A stretch of DNA of 64,000 nucleotides from Mucilaginibacter sp. SG564 (lineage in GTDB: Bacteria > Bacteroidota > Bacteroidia > Sphingobacteriales > Sphingobacteriaceae): assembly GCF_013149275.1 (NCBI RefSeq), contig NZ_JABGNA010000006.1, forward strand, positions 414,398-478,397, read 5' to 3'. The stretch's first letter is position 1. The number at the start of each line of letters is the position of its first letter. The notes under the pieces are model-generated. The model saw only the letters and a program-made list of their open reading frames with translations. It was not told where the DNA came from and made no database searches. Positions 57,327 through 64,000 of the stretch are shown here, in pieces. A program made the position numbers and the translations under genes.

Positions 57327-58334
57327 TTATGCTTCAACCGGCTGACCGATCAAATGCGCAGCTGCCAGGTACTCGGCAATTTGCACGGCGTTAGTAGCAG
57401 CACCTTTACGCAGGTTGTCTGATACTATCCAGCAGTTCAGGGTATTGTCCTGGGTTTCGTCACGGCGGATACGGCCTACAAAAACCTCATCCTTATCATG
57501 CGCATCAAGCGGCATCGGGTATTTCAGGTTGGCAGGATCGTCAACCACAACAATACCTGGCGATTTAGCCAGCAACTCACGTACTTCGGCCAGGTCAAAA
57601 TCGTTAACAAACTCAATGTTAACCGACTCCGAGTGACCACCCATAACCGGGATCCGTACAGTGGTAGCAGTAACTTTAATACTATCATCGCCCATGATCT
57701 TTTTGGTTTCCAGGATCATTTTCATTTCTTCCTTGGTATAACCATTCTCGGTGAAAACGTCAATCTGCGGAATCACGTTCAGGTCGATAGTATAAGGATA
57801 AACTTTCGGTCCGTCGATACCTTTACGTTCGTTAAATAACTGGTCGACAGCTTTTACGCCGGTACCGGTTACCGATTGGTAGGTAGAAACTACTACGCGT
57901 TTAATTTTGTATTTATCGTGCAGTGGTTTTAAAGCCACAACCATTTGTATGGTAGAGCAATTCGGATTGGCGATAATCTTATCATCAGCGGTCAATACAT
58001 CGGCATTTACTTCGGGCACCACCAGTTTTTTGGTAGGATCCATGCGCCATGCCGATGAATTGTCAATAACAGTTGTACCAGCGGCCGCAAATAAAGGAGC
58101 CTGCTGTAATGAAGTGCTTCCGCCGGCCGAGAAAATCGCTACGTCCGGCTTCATCTTAATCGCATCCTCAACAGAAACCACCTTAAACTGCTTACCCTTA
58201 AAAGTAATTTCTTTACCAATACTTTTCTCTGAAGCTACGGGAATTAATTCTGTAACGGGGAAGTTGCGTTCTGCAAGAACCTGCAACATTTTGGTGCCTA
58301 CTAATCCTGTAGCACCTACTACTGCGACTTTCAT
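57327..58334 (-). CDS. asd: Aspartate-semialdehyde dehydrogenase
   Basis: 335 residues. Rossmann VAVVGATGLVGTKMLQVL, FSAGGSTSLQQAP, DNSSAWRMDP, VVPEVNAD and the catalytic cysteine in NPNCSTIQM (Cys126), with VPVMGGHSESVNIEF-type histidine motif. It reduces aspartyl phosphate to aspartate semialdehyde, the branch point to lysine, diaminopimelate, threonine and methionine. Length matches the family. Its own terminator lies just before the next gene. Confidence 0.97.
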   Translation of the reverse strand: MKVAVVGATGLVGTKMLQVLAERNFPVTELIPVASEKSIGKEITFKGKQFKVVSVEDAIKMKPDVAIFSAGGSTSLQQAPLFAAAGTTVIDNSSAWRMDPTKKLVVPEVNADVLTADDKIIANPNCSTIQMVVALKPLHDKYKIKRVVVSTYQSVTGTGVKAVDQLFNERKGIDGPKVYPYTIDLNVIPQIDVFTENGYTKEEMKMILETKKIMGDDSIKVTATTVRIPVMGGHSESVNIEFVNDFDLAEVRELLAKSPGIVVVDDPANLKYPMPLDAHDKDEVFVGRIRRDETQDNTLNCWIVSDNLRKGAATNAVQIAEYLAAAHLIGQPVEA

Positions 58335-58568
58335 TTTGTTGTTATTTGTTTTTGATCTATAATGAAGCTTCCATCGGAGGTTTCATTTTGTTTAATTGTT
58401 ATATATTAAAATGTTAAACTCCAAATATGCGATTTTTTTTCGAGGAATTGAACTTAATCTATCAGATTGGTAGTTTATATGATTATTGAATTATCAATTT
58501 ATTGAATTATGGACTTGGTTTTCCCTTTTGTCTTGATTCTTATCTCTTGATTCTCATATCTGCAATAT
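58335..58568. other. AT-rich spacer upstream of asd with word repeats
   Basis: Holds the asd promoter region and, at 58478-58560, degenerate words GATTATTGAATTATCAATTT and TCTTGATTCTTATCTCTTGA belonging to families seen elsewhere. No gene. Confidence 0.5.
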
Positions 58569-59082
58569 GGCGTTGCCTCCGGCCCGCGCTATCCGCTCAT
58601 AGGGCTGCAGGCATTAGGCACGAAACCGGTATCCGCTGCTATCGCAGTTTAATTATTGAATTAGTGATTTAGTGAATTACTGAATTTTGTCTGAACCATG
58701 ATTTTTCGGATTGTAGGATTACATGATTTCTTCATTATTCGATTAAACTCATTTGTCATCCTGAGGAACGAAGGATCTATTCTTAAAATGCATACCGTTT
58801 AATAGATGCTTCACTCCGTTCAGCATGACAAACATATTGTAAAAGATTCCCTTCTTTTTCCCGTCAGCAGATAAGCTTCGGGCGAAAGCGGGCAGAACAA
58901 TGGTGGCTTGTGCGGCTGCGGGGCATAGCAAGTTTTTGCTGAAGCGCCGCTGGGATTGCGCGAACGAAGTAGGGCAAAATAATTGCAGCCCTGGTTCTGC
59001 CTGCTTTGCAGGGCAAAGGCCAAGTGCGGCAAAGAAGCCTCTCTGCTGAAAGCCTTTTGGTTACTTTGTGGCCACAAAGTAA
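58569..59082 (-). repeat. Composite dispersed repeat, copy B (inverted relative to copy A)
   Basis: Read on the minus strand the order matches copy A: a perfect 22-bp palindrome at 59061-59082 (TTACTTTGTGG and its complement), the about 200-base core at 58851-59050, AATCATGGTTCAGA, TCACTAATTCAATAATTAAA, and AGCGGATACCGG/GAGCGGATAGC. Unlike copy A it contains an extra REP-like palindrome (58751-58833) between core and tail. Confidence 0.88.
58751..58833. repeat. REP-like palindrome inside composite copy B
   Basis: Left TTTGTCATCCTGAGGAACGA; right CACTCCGTTCAGCATGACAA. It belongs to the TGTCATNCTGA family and is absent from the equivalent position of copy A. Confidence 0.8.
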
Positions 59083-59252
59083 AGGCCCTCCCGCGGCCAA
59101 GAGTGGGTCTTGAACTATTCAAAACCACAATTCATTCCAATAATGATCTTAATCAACTCCCCGGCCAGGAGCGGCTCCCGAACTATTCAAAACCACAAAT
59201 TAACCACTCACATAATCTAACTTAATCAACTACTCTCCTAACAAGAAATTTT

Positions 59253-59260
59253 TACCTTTG
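59253..59260 (+). promoter_or_regulatory. -7 box TACCTTTG for the threonine dehydrogenase gene
   Basis: Identical to the gcvP -7 box, 17 bases before the ATG at 59278. No TTG at the usual distance. Confidence 0.55.
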
Positions 59261-59277
59261 CCTAAACTCAAAAATAC

Positions 59278-60228
59278 ATGAGCGAAAAGATTTTAGTGAT
59301 AGGAGCCAACGGCCAGATAGGGACAGAACTGGTTGTTGCTTTACGAAAGATACACGGCGCCGAAAGCGTTATAGCATCCGATATCAATGATCCGGGTTAT
59401 GCCATACGCCACAGCGGCCCATATGAGCTGGTGAACGTGCTGGATAAGGACAATCTGCACCACATATTTGATAAACACCGCCCTACACAGGTTTACCTGC
59501 TGGCAGCTATACTCTCGGCCGTAGGTGAACAAAAACCAAAATTGGCCTGGGACTTGAACATGACCGGCCTCATCCACATACTTGATTTTGCCGTGGAGTT
59601 TAAAACCGCCAAAGTTTTTTGGCCAAGCTCTATAGCGGTATTCGGGCCAAATTCGCCGCAGTTCCATACGCCGCAATATTGTGTAATGGATCCTAACACC
59701 GTTTACGGCTTCAGCAAACTGGCCGGCGAACGCTGGTGCGAATATTACTTTACCAAATACGGGCTCGATGTGCGCAGTATCCGCTATCCCGGCCTCATTG
59801 GCTGGCGGGCCAATCCGGGCGGCGGCACCACCGATTATGCCGTGCATATATTTCACGAGGCACTAAAAAAAGGAAAGTATACCAGCTTTCTATCGGCTGA
59901 TACCGCTTTGCCGATGATGTATATGGATGATGCCATCAGGGCCACCATATCCTTAATGGATGCCCCGGCCGAACAATTGACCATCCGCTCATCATACAAC
60001 CTGGCAGGTATCAGTTTTACCCCGACTCAACTGGCCGAGGAGATCAAAAAACAGATCCCGGATTTTGAGATCAGCTATGCCGAAAACGATCCGAGGCAGG
60101 CCATTGCCGATAGCTGGCCAAAATCAATTGATGATAGTTATGCCGAAAGAGACTGGGGCTGGAAACTGGAATATGATTTGGCGGCCATGGCCAATGATAT
60201 GTTAACTAATTTAAAAAACACCCTATAA
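59278..60228 (+). CDS. L-threonine 3-dehydrogenase, SDR type
   Basis: 316 residues, short-chain type TDH (GalE-like fold), not the zinc alcohol-dehydrogenase type. Signatures: ILVIGANGQIGTELVVALR, LLAAILSAVGEQKP, FWPSSIAVFGP, NTVYGFSKLAGERW (Tyr143, Lys147) and RYPGLIGWRANPGGGTTDYAV. It oxidises threonine to 2-amino-3-ketobutyrate, which yields glycine; GcvP elsewhere in the window would then use the glycine, though the genes are not linked. Confidence 0.9.
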   Translation: MSEKILVIGANGQIGTELVVALRKIHGAESVIASDINDPGYAIRHSGPYELVNVLDKDNLHHIFDKHRPTQVYLLAAILSAVGEQKPKLAWDLNMTGLIHILDFAVEFKTAKVFWPSSIAVFGPNSPQFHTPQYCVMDPNTVYGFSKLAGERWCEYYFTKYGLDVRSIRYPGLIGWRANPGGGTTDYAVHIFHEALKKGKYTSFLSADTALPMMYMDDAIRATISLMDAPAEQLTIRSSYNLAGISFTPTQLAEEIKKQIPDFEISYAENDPRQAIADSWPKSIDDSYAERDWGWKLEYDLAAMANDMLTNLKNTL

Positions 60229-60262
60229 GCTAAAGGCCGAAAGCGTAAAGCAAAAAGCTAAG
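60229..60262. repeat. AAGCC/GCTAAAGG word repeat
   Basis: AGCTAAAGGCCGAAAGCGTA and AAGCAAAAAGCTAAGGG; the word family of 2691-2786, here as one arm only. Confidence 0.45.
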
Positions 60263-60380
60263 GGTTTGAAACTTATATAAAACAAATATTATATTTAACC
60301 ACTTTACCCCAATTGGGTAAGCAGTTATAAATACTCAGGTTGATCTATGAACCATCAACCATGAACAATGAACTAAAAAC

Positions 60381-61106
60381 ATGGGAAGAGCATTTGAATT
60401 CCGCAAAGAAAGAAAATTTAAACGCTGGGCCAAAATGGCCGTGCAGTTTACACGTTTAGGCAAAGAGATTGTGATGGCCGTGAAAGCAGGCGGTGGTGAT
60501 GTTACGACCAACTCGCGCCTGCGCACCGCGGTACAAAATGCCAAAGCGGTAAACATGCCAAAAGATCGTGTGGAGGCTGCTATAAAAAGAGCCGTGAGCC
60601 GCGACGAAAAAGACTACGAAGAAATTGTATACGAAGGTTATGCACCACACGGAGTAGCCGTATTGGTGGAAACCGCTACCGATAACACCAACCGTACGGT
60701 AGCCAACGTACGCAGCTATTTTACCAAAACCGGTGGTTCGTTAGGTAAAACCGGTTCATTGGATTTTATTTTCACCCGCAAATCGGTATTTACTTTTGAG
60801 CCGGGCGACCGCGACCTGGAAGAGCTGGAATTTGAATTGATTGATGCCGGTTTGGAAGAGCTTTTTGTGGAGGCCGATGAAGAAGGTAAAGACATTGGTG
60901 TGATCCATACCGCGTTTGAGGATTTTGGTAAAATGCAAAAAGCATTGGAGGAACTGGGTATCGAACCAAAATCGGCAAAACTGGAGCGCGTGCCGCAATC
61001 ATTCCACGAAGTTACCGAAGAGCAGGTGGCCGATATCATGAAACTGATAGATAAACTGGAAGAGGACGACGACGTACAGGCGGTTTATCACAATATGGCG
61101 GAGTAA
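60381..61106 (+). CDS. yebC: YebC/PmpR (TACO1) family protein
   Basis: 241 residues. MGRAFEFRKERKFKRWAKMA is the Bacteroidota variant of the YebC N-terminus; LGKEIVMAVKAGGGDVTTNSRLRTAVQNAKAVNMPKDRVEAAIKRA, YEGYAPHGVAVLVE, TKTGGSLGKTGSLDFIF and an acidic C-terminus complete it. Members are DNA-binding regulators or, by recent work on the family, translation factors that relieve ribosome stalling at proline runs. A hairpin follows the stop. Confidence 0.97.
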   Translation: MGRAFEFRKERKFKRWAKMAVQFTRLGKEIVMAVKAGGGDVTTNSRLRTAVQNAKAVNMPKDRVEAAIKRAVSRDEKDYEEIVYEGYAPHGVAVLVETATDNTNRTVANVRSYFTKTGGSLGKTGSLDFIFTRKSVFTFEPGDRDLEELEFELIDAGLEELFVEADEEGKDIGVIHTAFEDFGKMQKALEELGIEPKSAKLERVPQSFHEVTEEQVADIMKLIDKLEEDDDVQAVYHNMAE

Positions 61107-61115
61107 GCCCCACCC

Positions 61116-61146
61116 AACCCTCTCCTAAAGGGAGAGGGCTTTAAAA
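61116..61146 (+). terminator. Hairpin after yebC
   Basis: CCCTCTCC and GGAGAGGG pair around TAAAG, followed by CTTTAAAA. Similar CCCTCTC/GAGAGGG hairpins are at 55523-55545, so it may be a repeat family used as a terminator. Confidence 0.6.
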
Positions 61147-61154
61147 TAAAAAAT

Positions 61155-61205
61155 ATGTCATTGCGAGGAGGGGCGACGAAGCAATCGCGAACCAAGCGAA
61201 GCCGA
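61155..61205. repeat. Half element of the GTCATTGCG family
   Basis: ATGTCATTGCGAGGAGGGGC then GACGAAGCAATCGCGAACC; only one arm of the palindrome is present. A GACTTTTGAATTTTAAC word repeat follows to 61235. Confidence 0.7.
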
Positions 61206-61245
61206 CGTCTTTTTGACTTTTGAATTTTAACTTTTTAATTAAAAA

Positions 61246-61461
61246 ATGCCTCTATTCAGTTCACGTAAGGAAGAAAAAAAGGTAAAAGTAACTTTTGCCA
61301 ACGGCTTGCTTTTTGTCGAAAAACCGGATGGCAAGCAACAGGCGTTTCCGCTGGAATGGTTCCCGAAACTGATGAACGCTACCGACGAGGAGCGGGATGA
61401 CTGGAAACAAACCGATAAAGGCATCCACTTTAATCAACTTGATCTGGACGTGAATTTTTAA
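61246..61461 (+). CDS. DUF2442 domain protein
   Basis: 71 residues: VKVTFANGLLFVEKPDGKQQAFPLEWFPKLMNATDEERDDW, then GIHFNQLDLDVNF match the DUF2442 pattern of a short beta-rich domain ending in W..LDEDI-like residues. Function unknown; some members accompany toxin-antitoxin DUF4160 partners, but none is here. It is flanked by word repeats. Confidence 0.82.
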   Translation: MPLFSSRKEEKKVKVTFANGLLFVEKPDGKQQAFPLEWFPKLMNATDEERDDWKQTDKGIHFNQLDLDVNF

Positions 61462-61465
61462 AATA

Positions 61466-61532
61466 GAAGCAAGAGATAAGAGTCAGGAATCAAGACGAAC
61501 TCCATATTTATCTTGATTCCTGATTCTTGTTT
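61466..61532. repeat. Quasi-palindrome, GAGTCAGGAATCAAGA word family
   Basis: Left arm AAGAGATAAGAGTCAGGAAT then CAAGA; right arm TCTTGATTCCTGATTCTTG. Same family as 31211-31365. Confidence 0.82.
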
Positions 61533-61551
61533 CTAATAGTCTGAAAAGAAT

Positions 61552-62646
61552 ATGACTTTCGAAGAGTTTTTTAAAAAAAAGAAGATCGATCTGGTGGCCC
61601 TTGAACAGGGTGAGCGGTCGCTGTTTTCTGAATTTAAAACGCACTTTGAGCAAATGGGCGAAAAAAGTTTCGACCATACCAAAAAATACTGGTTCAATAA
61701 ACTCAGGCGACAGTTCCCGGCCGCACCAGAAATAAAAACAGAAAAGGTAAGGATAGAGAACCCTCTGGCTGAGCAAACCATTACCGAAAGCCTTACAGAG
61801 CAAGCGGCGCCATCACCTAAACTGGGGTTCGCGCCCAAATTCAGGGCTGGTGGAGTTGCCAAACCTACAGAAGAAAAGCCGGAAACCCAAGCAGACGAAA
61901 CTACACCTGCTGCTGATCAAACCACTGTCAAGCCGGCATTTAAACCCCGCTTTAATCCAGGCATGGTAAAGCCAAAGCCAGAAGAGGGGGCGACAGAGCC
62001 AGAGAAAGAGCCCGAATCCAAAGAAGAAAATATTACATTAGCAGCCGACGCTCCAAAGCCGACATTTAAACCACGTTTTAATGCCGCTATGGTGAAACCC
62101 AAGCCTGCGGATGAAACTACCGCAGAGCCGCAAGAAAAGCCCGAAGCGAAAGAAGAAAATACTACACCACCAGCTGATGCTCCCAAACCGGCATTTAAAC
62201 CCCGCTTTAATGCCGCTATGATGAAGCCGAAACCAACTGAGGAAACGCCTGAATCACCAAAAGAGCCCGAAGCGAAAGAGGAAAATACTGCGCCACTTGC
62301 CGACACTCCGGCAAAGCCAGCCTTTAAGCCTCGGTTTAACGCGGCCATGATGAAGCCAAAACCTGCTGAAAGCGAGCCTGCGGCAGAAGAATCGCAGGAA
62401 GTAAAACCGGAGATAAAAGAAGAGCCTGCAACACCTGCCGAGCCCGCTACTCCCAAATTAGGTTTTAAACCGAGGTTTAACCCAGGTATGGGAAAACCAA
62501 AACCTGCGGAAGCAGAAACGGCACCAGAAGAAAAGCCGGAAGATAAAATGGATACTCCTCCACCTGCGGAAGAACCTGCTCCCAAACTTGGGTTTAAGCC
62601 CAGGTTTAATGTAAAAAACCCGCCGCCGAAGCCAACTGAAGAATAA
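61552..62646 (+). CDS. Proline-rich protein with seven KPRF-type repeats, unknown
   Basis: 364 residues. Residues 1-56 form a folded-looking helical domain (MTFEEFFKKKKIDLVALEQG, SLFSEFKTHFEQMGEKSFDH, KKYWFNKLRRQFP). The rest is Pro/Glu/Ala/Lys-rich and disordered, with seven copies of a basic motif FKPRFN.GM.KPKP spaced by acidic linkers. Copies 2-5 are nearly identical (KPAFKPRFNAAMMKPKP); the first (KLGFAPKFRAGG) and last (KLGFKPRFNVKNP) are degenerate. No transmembrane segment or signal peptide. I know no function; the motif array suggests a multivalent binding protein. Confidence 0.85.
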   Translation: MTFEEFFKKKKIDLVALEQGERSLFSEFKTHFEQMGEKSFDHTKKYWFNKLRRQFPAAPEIKTEKVRIENPLAEQTITESLTEQAAPSPKLGFAPKFRAGGVAKPTEEKPETQADETTPAADQTTVKPAFKPRFNPGMVKPKPEEGATEPEKEPESKEENITLAADAPKPTFKPRFNAAMVKPKPADETTAEPQEKPEAKEENTTPPADAPKPAFKPRFNAAMMKPKPTEETPESPKEPEAKEENTAPLADTPAKPAFKPRFNAAMMKPKPAESEPAAEESQEVKPEIKEEPATPAEPATPKLGFKPRFNPGMGKPKPAEAETAPEEKPEDKMDTPPPAEEPAPKLGFKPRFNVKNPPPKPTEE

Positions 62647-62660
62647 CTGATAGTATGTTT

Positions 62661-62823
62661 TCTCCACGCGTCATTGCGATTGCATAGTGTGGATAACCGA
62701 CCGTAGGGAGCTCATTAATACCTTGAAAAAACAATTAACAATATTAATAATCCCCTACTTTACAGAGGCTCCCTGCTAATCGGGGATTGCCACGTCGTTC
62801 CTCCCCGCAATGACGCGTGGAGA
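62661..62823. repeat. REP-like palindrome, GTCATTGCG family, perfect 18-bp arms
   Basis: Left arm TCTCCACGCGTCATTGCG at 62661-62678; its exact complement at 62806-62823. The loop includes GGGAGCTCATTAATACC and AACAATTAA as at 52040-52100, and CGGGGATTGCCACG. It separates two convergent genes. Confidence 0.9.
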
Positions 62824-62835
62824 GATTGTTAGCTT

Positions 62836-63633
62836 CTATTTACTATGCGAAAACAGCCAGCTAAACAGATCCGGCTCCTTAAAGGCATAATCCCAGCTGT
62901 TATGGTCAACGCCTGGGTAAAGGGTAAACTTAGGGTTACCACCGGCTTCCTTAATAGCAGCTACCATCACTTCGGAGTGATCGGCCGGAACAACACTGTC
63001 CTTACTGCCATGGAAGATCCACAGCGGTACCTTTTTGGCGTATTTTTTAGCGTTCAGCGTATTGTCGCCACCGCAGATGGCAAAGGCCGCGGCAAATATC
63101 TTGGGTTCGCGGCCAATAATTTCAAATGTGCCCATGCCGCCCATGCTCAGACCGCCTACATATACGCGGTGTTTATCAACAAAAGGTTTATCCAAAAACT
63201 GGTCGACCAGCCCCATGAGTAATTGCATAGCTATAGTGGGTTGTTCATTTACCTGGAATACGAATTTGCGTTTTTGTGTAGCAGGATCGGTTTCCTGCTG
63301 TACGTTTGACCAGTAGCTGTTGGCCGGGCACTGCGGGAAAACTATAATGGCTTCATATTTTTCGCGCACACTGTCCTGCAACAGGCGCGATGGGCCATAT
63401 TTTAATTGCGACTCATTATTATTACCACGTTCACCCGCACCGTGCAGTACAAATAACAGCGGATATTTTTTGTTAGGGTCGAAATGTTTGGGGAACAGTA
63501 AGCGGTAAGGTAAAGTATCGCCTTTTAAGGCGTAGCTGCCGCGGTCAAAAGAAGATAGATTTTGGGAACGGGCCGAAAAAGAAAATGCTAAGAGTAAACT
63601 TAGCATTCCCAGTATAAATTTTTTGTGGATCAT
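62836..63633 (-). CDS. Secreted alpha/beta hydrolase (dienelactone hydrolase/esterase type)
   Basis: 265 residues. Signal peptide MIHKKFILGMLSLLLAFSFS(A). PLLFVLHGAGERGNNN is the oxyanion strand typical of prolyl-oligopeptidase-like phospholipase/carboxylesterases; the triad is Ser163 (GGLSMGGMG), Asp212 (HGSKDSVVP) and His244 (GVDHNSWDYAF). Such proteins act as acetyl-xylan or feruloyl-type esterases or depolymerases in the periplasm; substrate unknown. It ends near a REP-like element. Confidence 0.9.
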   Translation of the reverse strand: MIHKKFILGMLSLLLAFSFSARSQNLSSFDRGSYALKGDTLPYRLLFPKHFDPNKKYPLLFVLHGAGERGNNNESQLKYGPSRLLQDSVREKYEAIIVFPQCPANSYWSNVQQETDPATQKRKFVFQVNEQPTIAMQLLMGLVDQFLDKPFVDKHRVYVGGLSMGGMGTFEIIGREPKIFAAAFAICGGDNTLNAKKYAKKVPLWIFHGSKDSVVPADHSEVMVAAIKEAGGNPKFTLYPGVDHNSWDYAFKEPDLFSWLFSHSK

Positions 63634-63673
63634 GGGCTATGTTTAAGATCTGTTTAATTCAATAGTTATTAAA

Positions 63674-63681
63674 CAAATTTA
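63674..63681 (-). promoter_or_regulatory. -7 box TAAATTTG for the secreted esterase
   Basis: Matches TAnnTTTG on the minus strand, 40 bases before the start codon at 63633. AT-rich region, so a chance match is possible. Confidence 0.35.
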
Positions 63682-63832
63682 ATACCTTTTGATCTACATT
63701 TTTTTAATATTTTTTTGCAGCGGCAACAATGAACATAAAAGCTACTGATTTTTAATGTATGCCGGTGGACAATTACAGGTGTTGGGAGGGGGGAGAAGTT
63801 GGAGAATTAATTTTCTATCTAAAAAATAAAAA

Positions 63833-63911
63833 ACGCGTCATTGCGAGGTACGAAGCAATCCCTAACTATACAGAGCCGCTCTGTATTTTAGGGATTGCCA
63901 CGCTGCGCTCC
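63833..63911. repeat. REP-like palindrome, GTCATTGCG family
   Basis: Left ACGCGTCATTGCGAGGTACG with AAGCAATCCCTAA; right TTAGGGATTGCCACGCTGCG; the right arm lacks the GCAATGACGC end. The rest of 63634-64000 contains no gene. Confidence 0.82.
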
Positions 63912-64000
63912 TTTAGATTAGCATAATTATTATATTGAATTATTTGATTGAGAAAGAAGCAGGGTAAACTATGCTTCGCTCCGGGTTAGTGACTCACATT

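Noticed and set aside
58820..59128. 102-codon minus-strand ORF and overlapping ORFs at 52235-52528
   Set aside because: Both lie in the two copies of the composite non-coding repeat in differing frames; codon use and frame differ between copies, so they are not conserved proteins.
61917..62585. 222-codon minus-strand ORF
   Set aside because: It is the shadow of the repetitive KPRF gene; its Gly/Ser-rich translation only mirrors the Pro/Lys/Glu repeats of the plus strand.
1..64000. CRISPR array
   Set aside because: Repeats here are degenerate and palindromic with no regular repeat-spacer spacing, and no cas genes are present.
1..64000. Insertion sequence, prophage or integrative element
   Set aside because: No transposase, integrase, phage structural or conjugation gene and no tRNA-associated att site was found.

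Overview
The window is chromosomal DNA of a pigmented Bacteroidota bacterium, most likely family Sphingobacteriaceae (Mucilaginibacter/Pedobacter-like). The evidence is Bacteroidota -7 boxes (TAnnTTTG and a TAnnTTTA variant) before many genes, few Shine-Dalgarno-like leaders, tandem 790-residue MacB/FtsX-type permeases, a bacterial GH3 protein, a bactofilin next to an M23 peptidase, CrtW/CruF-type carotenoid genes, and lipid A/Kdo genes. Genus and species are inference. I see no tRNA, rRNA, CRISPR array, insertion sequence, phage or conjugation gene.

Layout. 1-11.6 kb: five tandem large ABC permeases (the first cut by the window edge) ending in a secreted esterase. 11.7-15.5 kb: bacilliredoxin, M23 peptidase plus bactofilin, and S-adenosylhomocysteinase. 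15.5-17 kb: two small membrane proteins and a TetR repressor that share 24-bp palindromic operators. 17-23.5 kb: secreted hydrolases (serine beta-lactamase-like, amidohydrolase fused to an NTF2-like domain, polysaccharide deacetylase), PdxJ and a GNAT enzyme. 23.8-33 kb: glycine decarboxylase GcvP, a lone receiver protein, an MBL hydrolase, RecJ, LptB and a GH3 protein. 33.3-37.6 kb: DnaA, an Fe-S carrier and a short MacB-like permease. 37.7-43.2 kb: cell-surface polysaccharide/LPS genes (CpsB-type phosphatase, RfbB, GalE, UDP-glucuronate decarboxylase, WaaA). 43.3-54.2 kb: an alpha/beta hydrolase, two PlsC-like acyltransferases, a CruG/CrtQ-like glycosyltransferase, a CruF-like hydratase, IspH, a CrtW-like ketolase, ferrochelatase, Xaa-Pro aminopeptidase and a CrtI/CrtD desaturase. 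Together these suggest a modified (hydroxylated, ketolated, glycosylated and perhaps acylated) carotenoid pathway. 54.3-63.6 kb: DJ-1/PfpI protein, LysR regulator, aspartate-semialdehyde dehydrogenase, threonine dehydrogenase, YebC, a DUF2442 protein, a protein with seven KPRF-type repeats, and a secreted esterase.

The most unusual content is between the genes. About twenty spacers carry quasi-palindromes whose arms are degenerate tandem copies of a short word, with the other arm reading the reverse complement. At least a dozen word families occur, several reused at distant sites (for example AGTATCAAGTAG at 28.5, 37.6 and 44.8 kb). They sit mostly at gene junctions, nest inside one another, and reach into genes: one supplies the end of waaA, and a related stretch lies in frame inside waaA. 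The window also holds three REP-like families and a roughly 0.5-kb composite repeat present as two inverted copies flanking the 52.7-58.3 kb block. I regard this layered spacer-palindrome system as the best candidate for something undescribed.

Coding calls rest on motif recognition from translated sequence. Promoter, operator and repeat calls rest on direct reading. No database search or folding was run.
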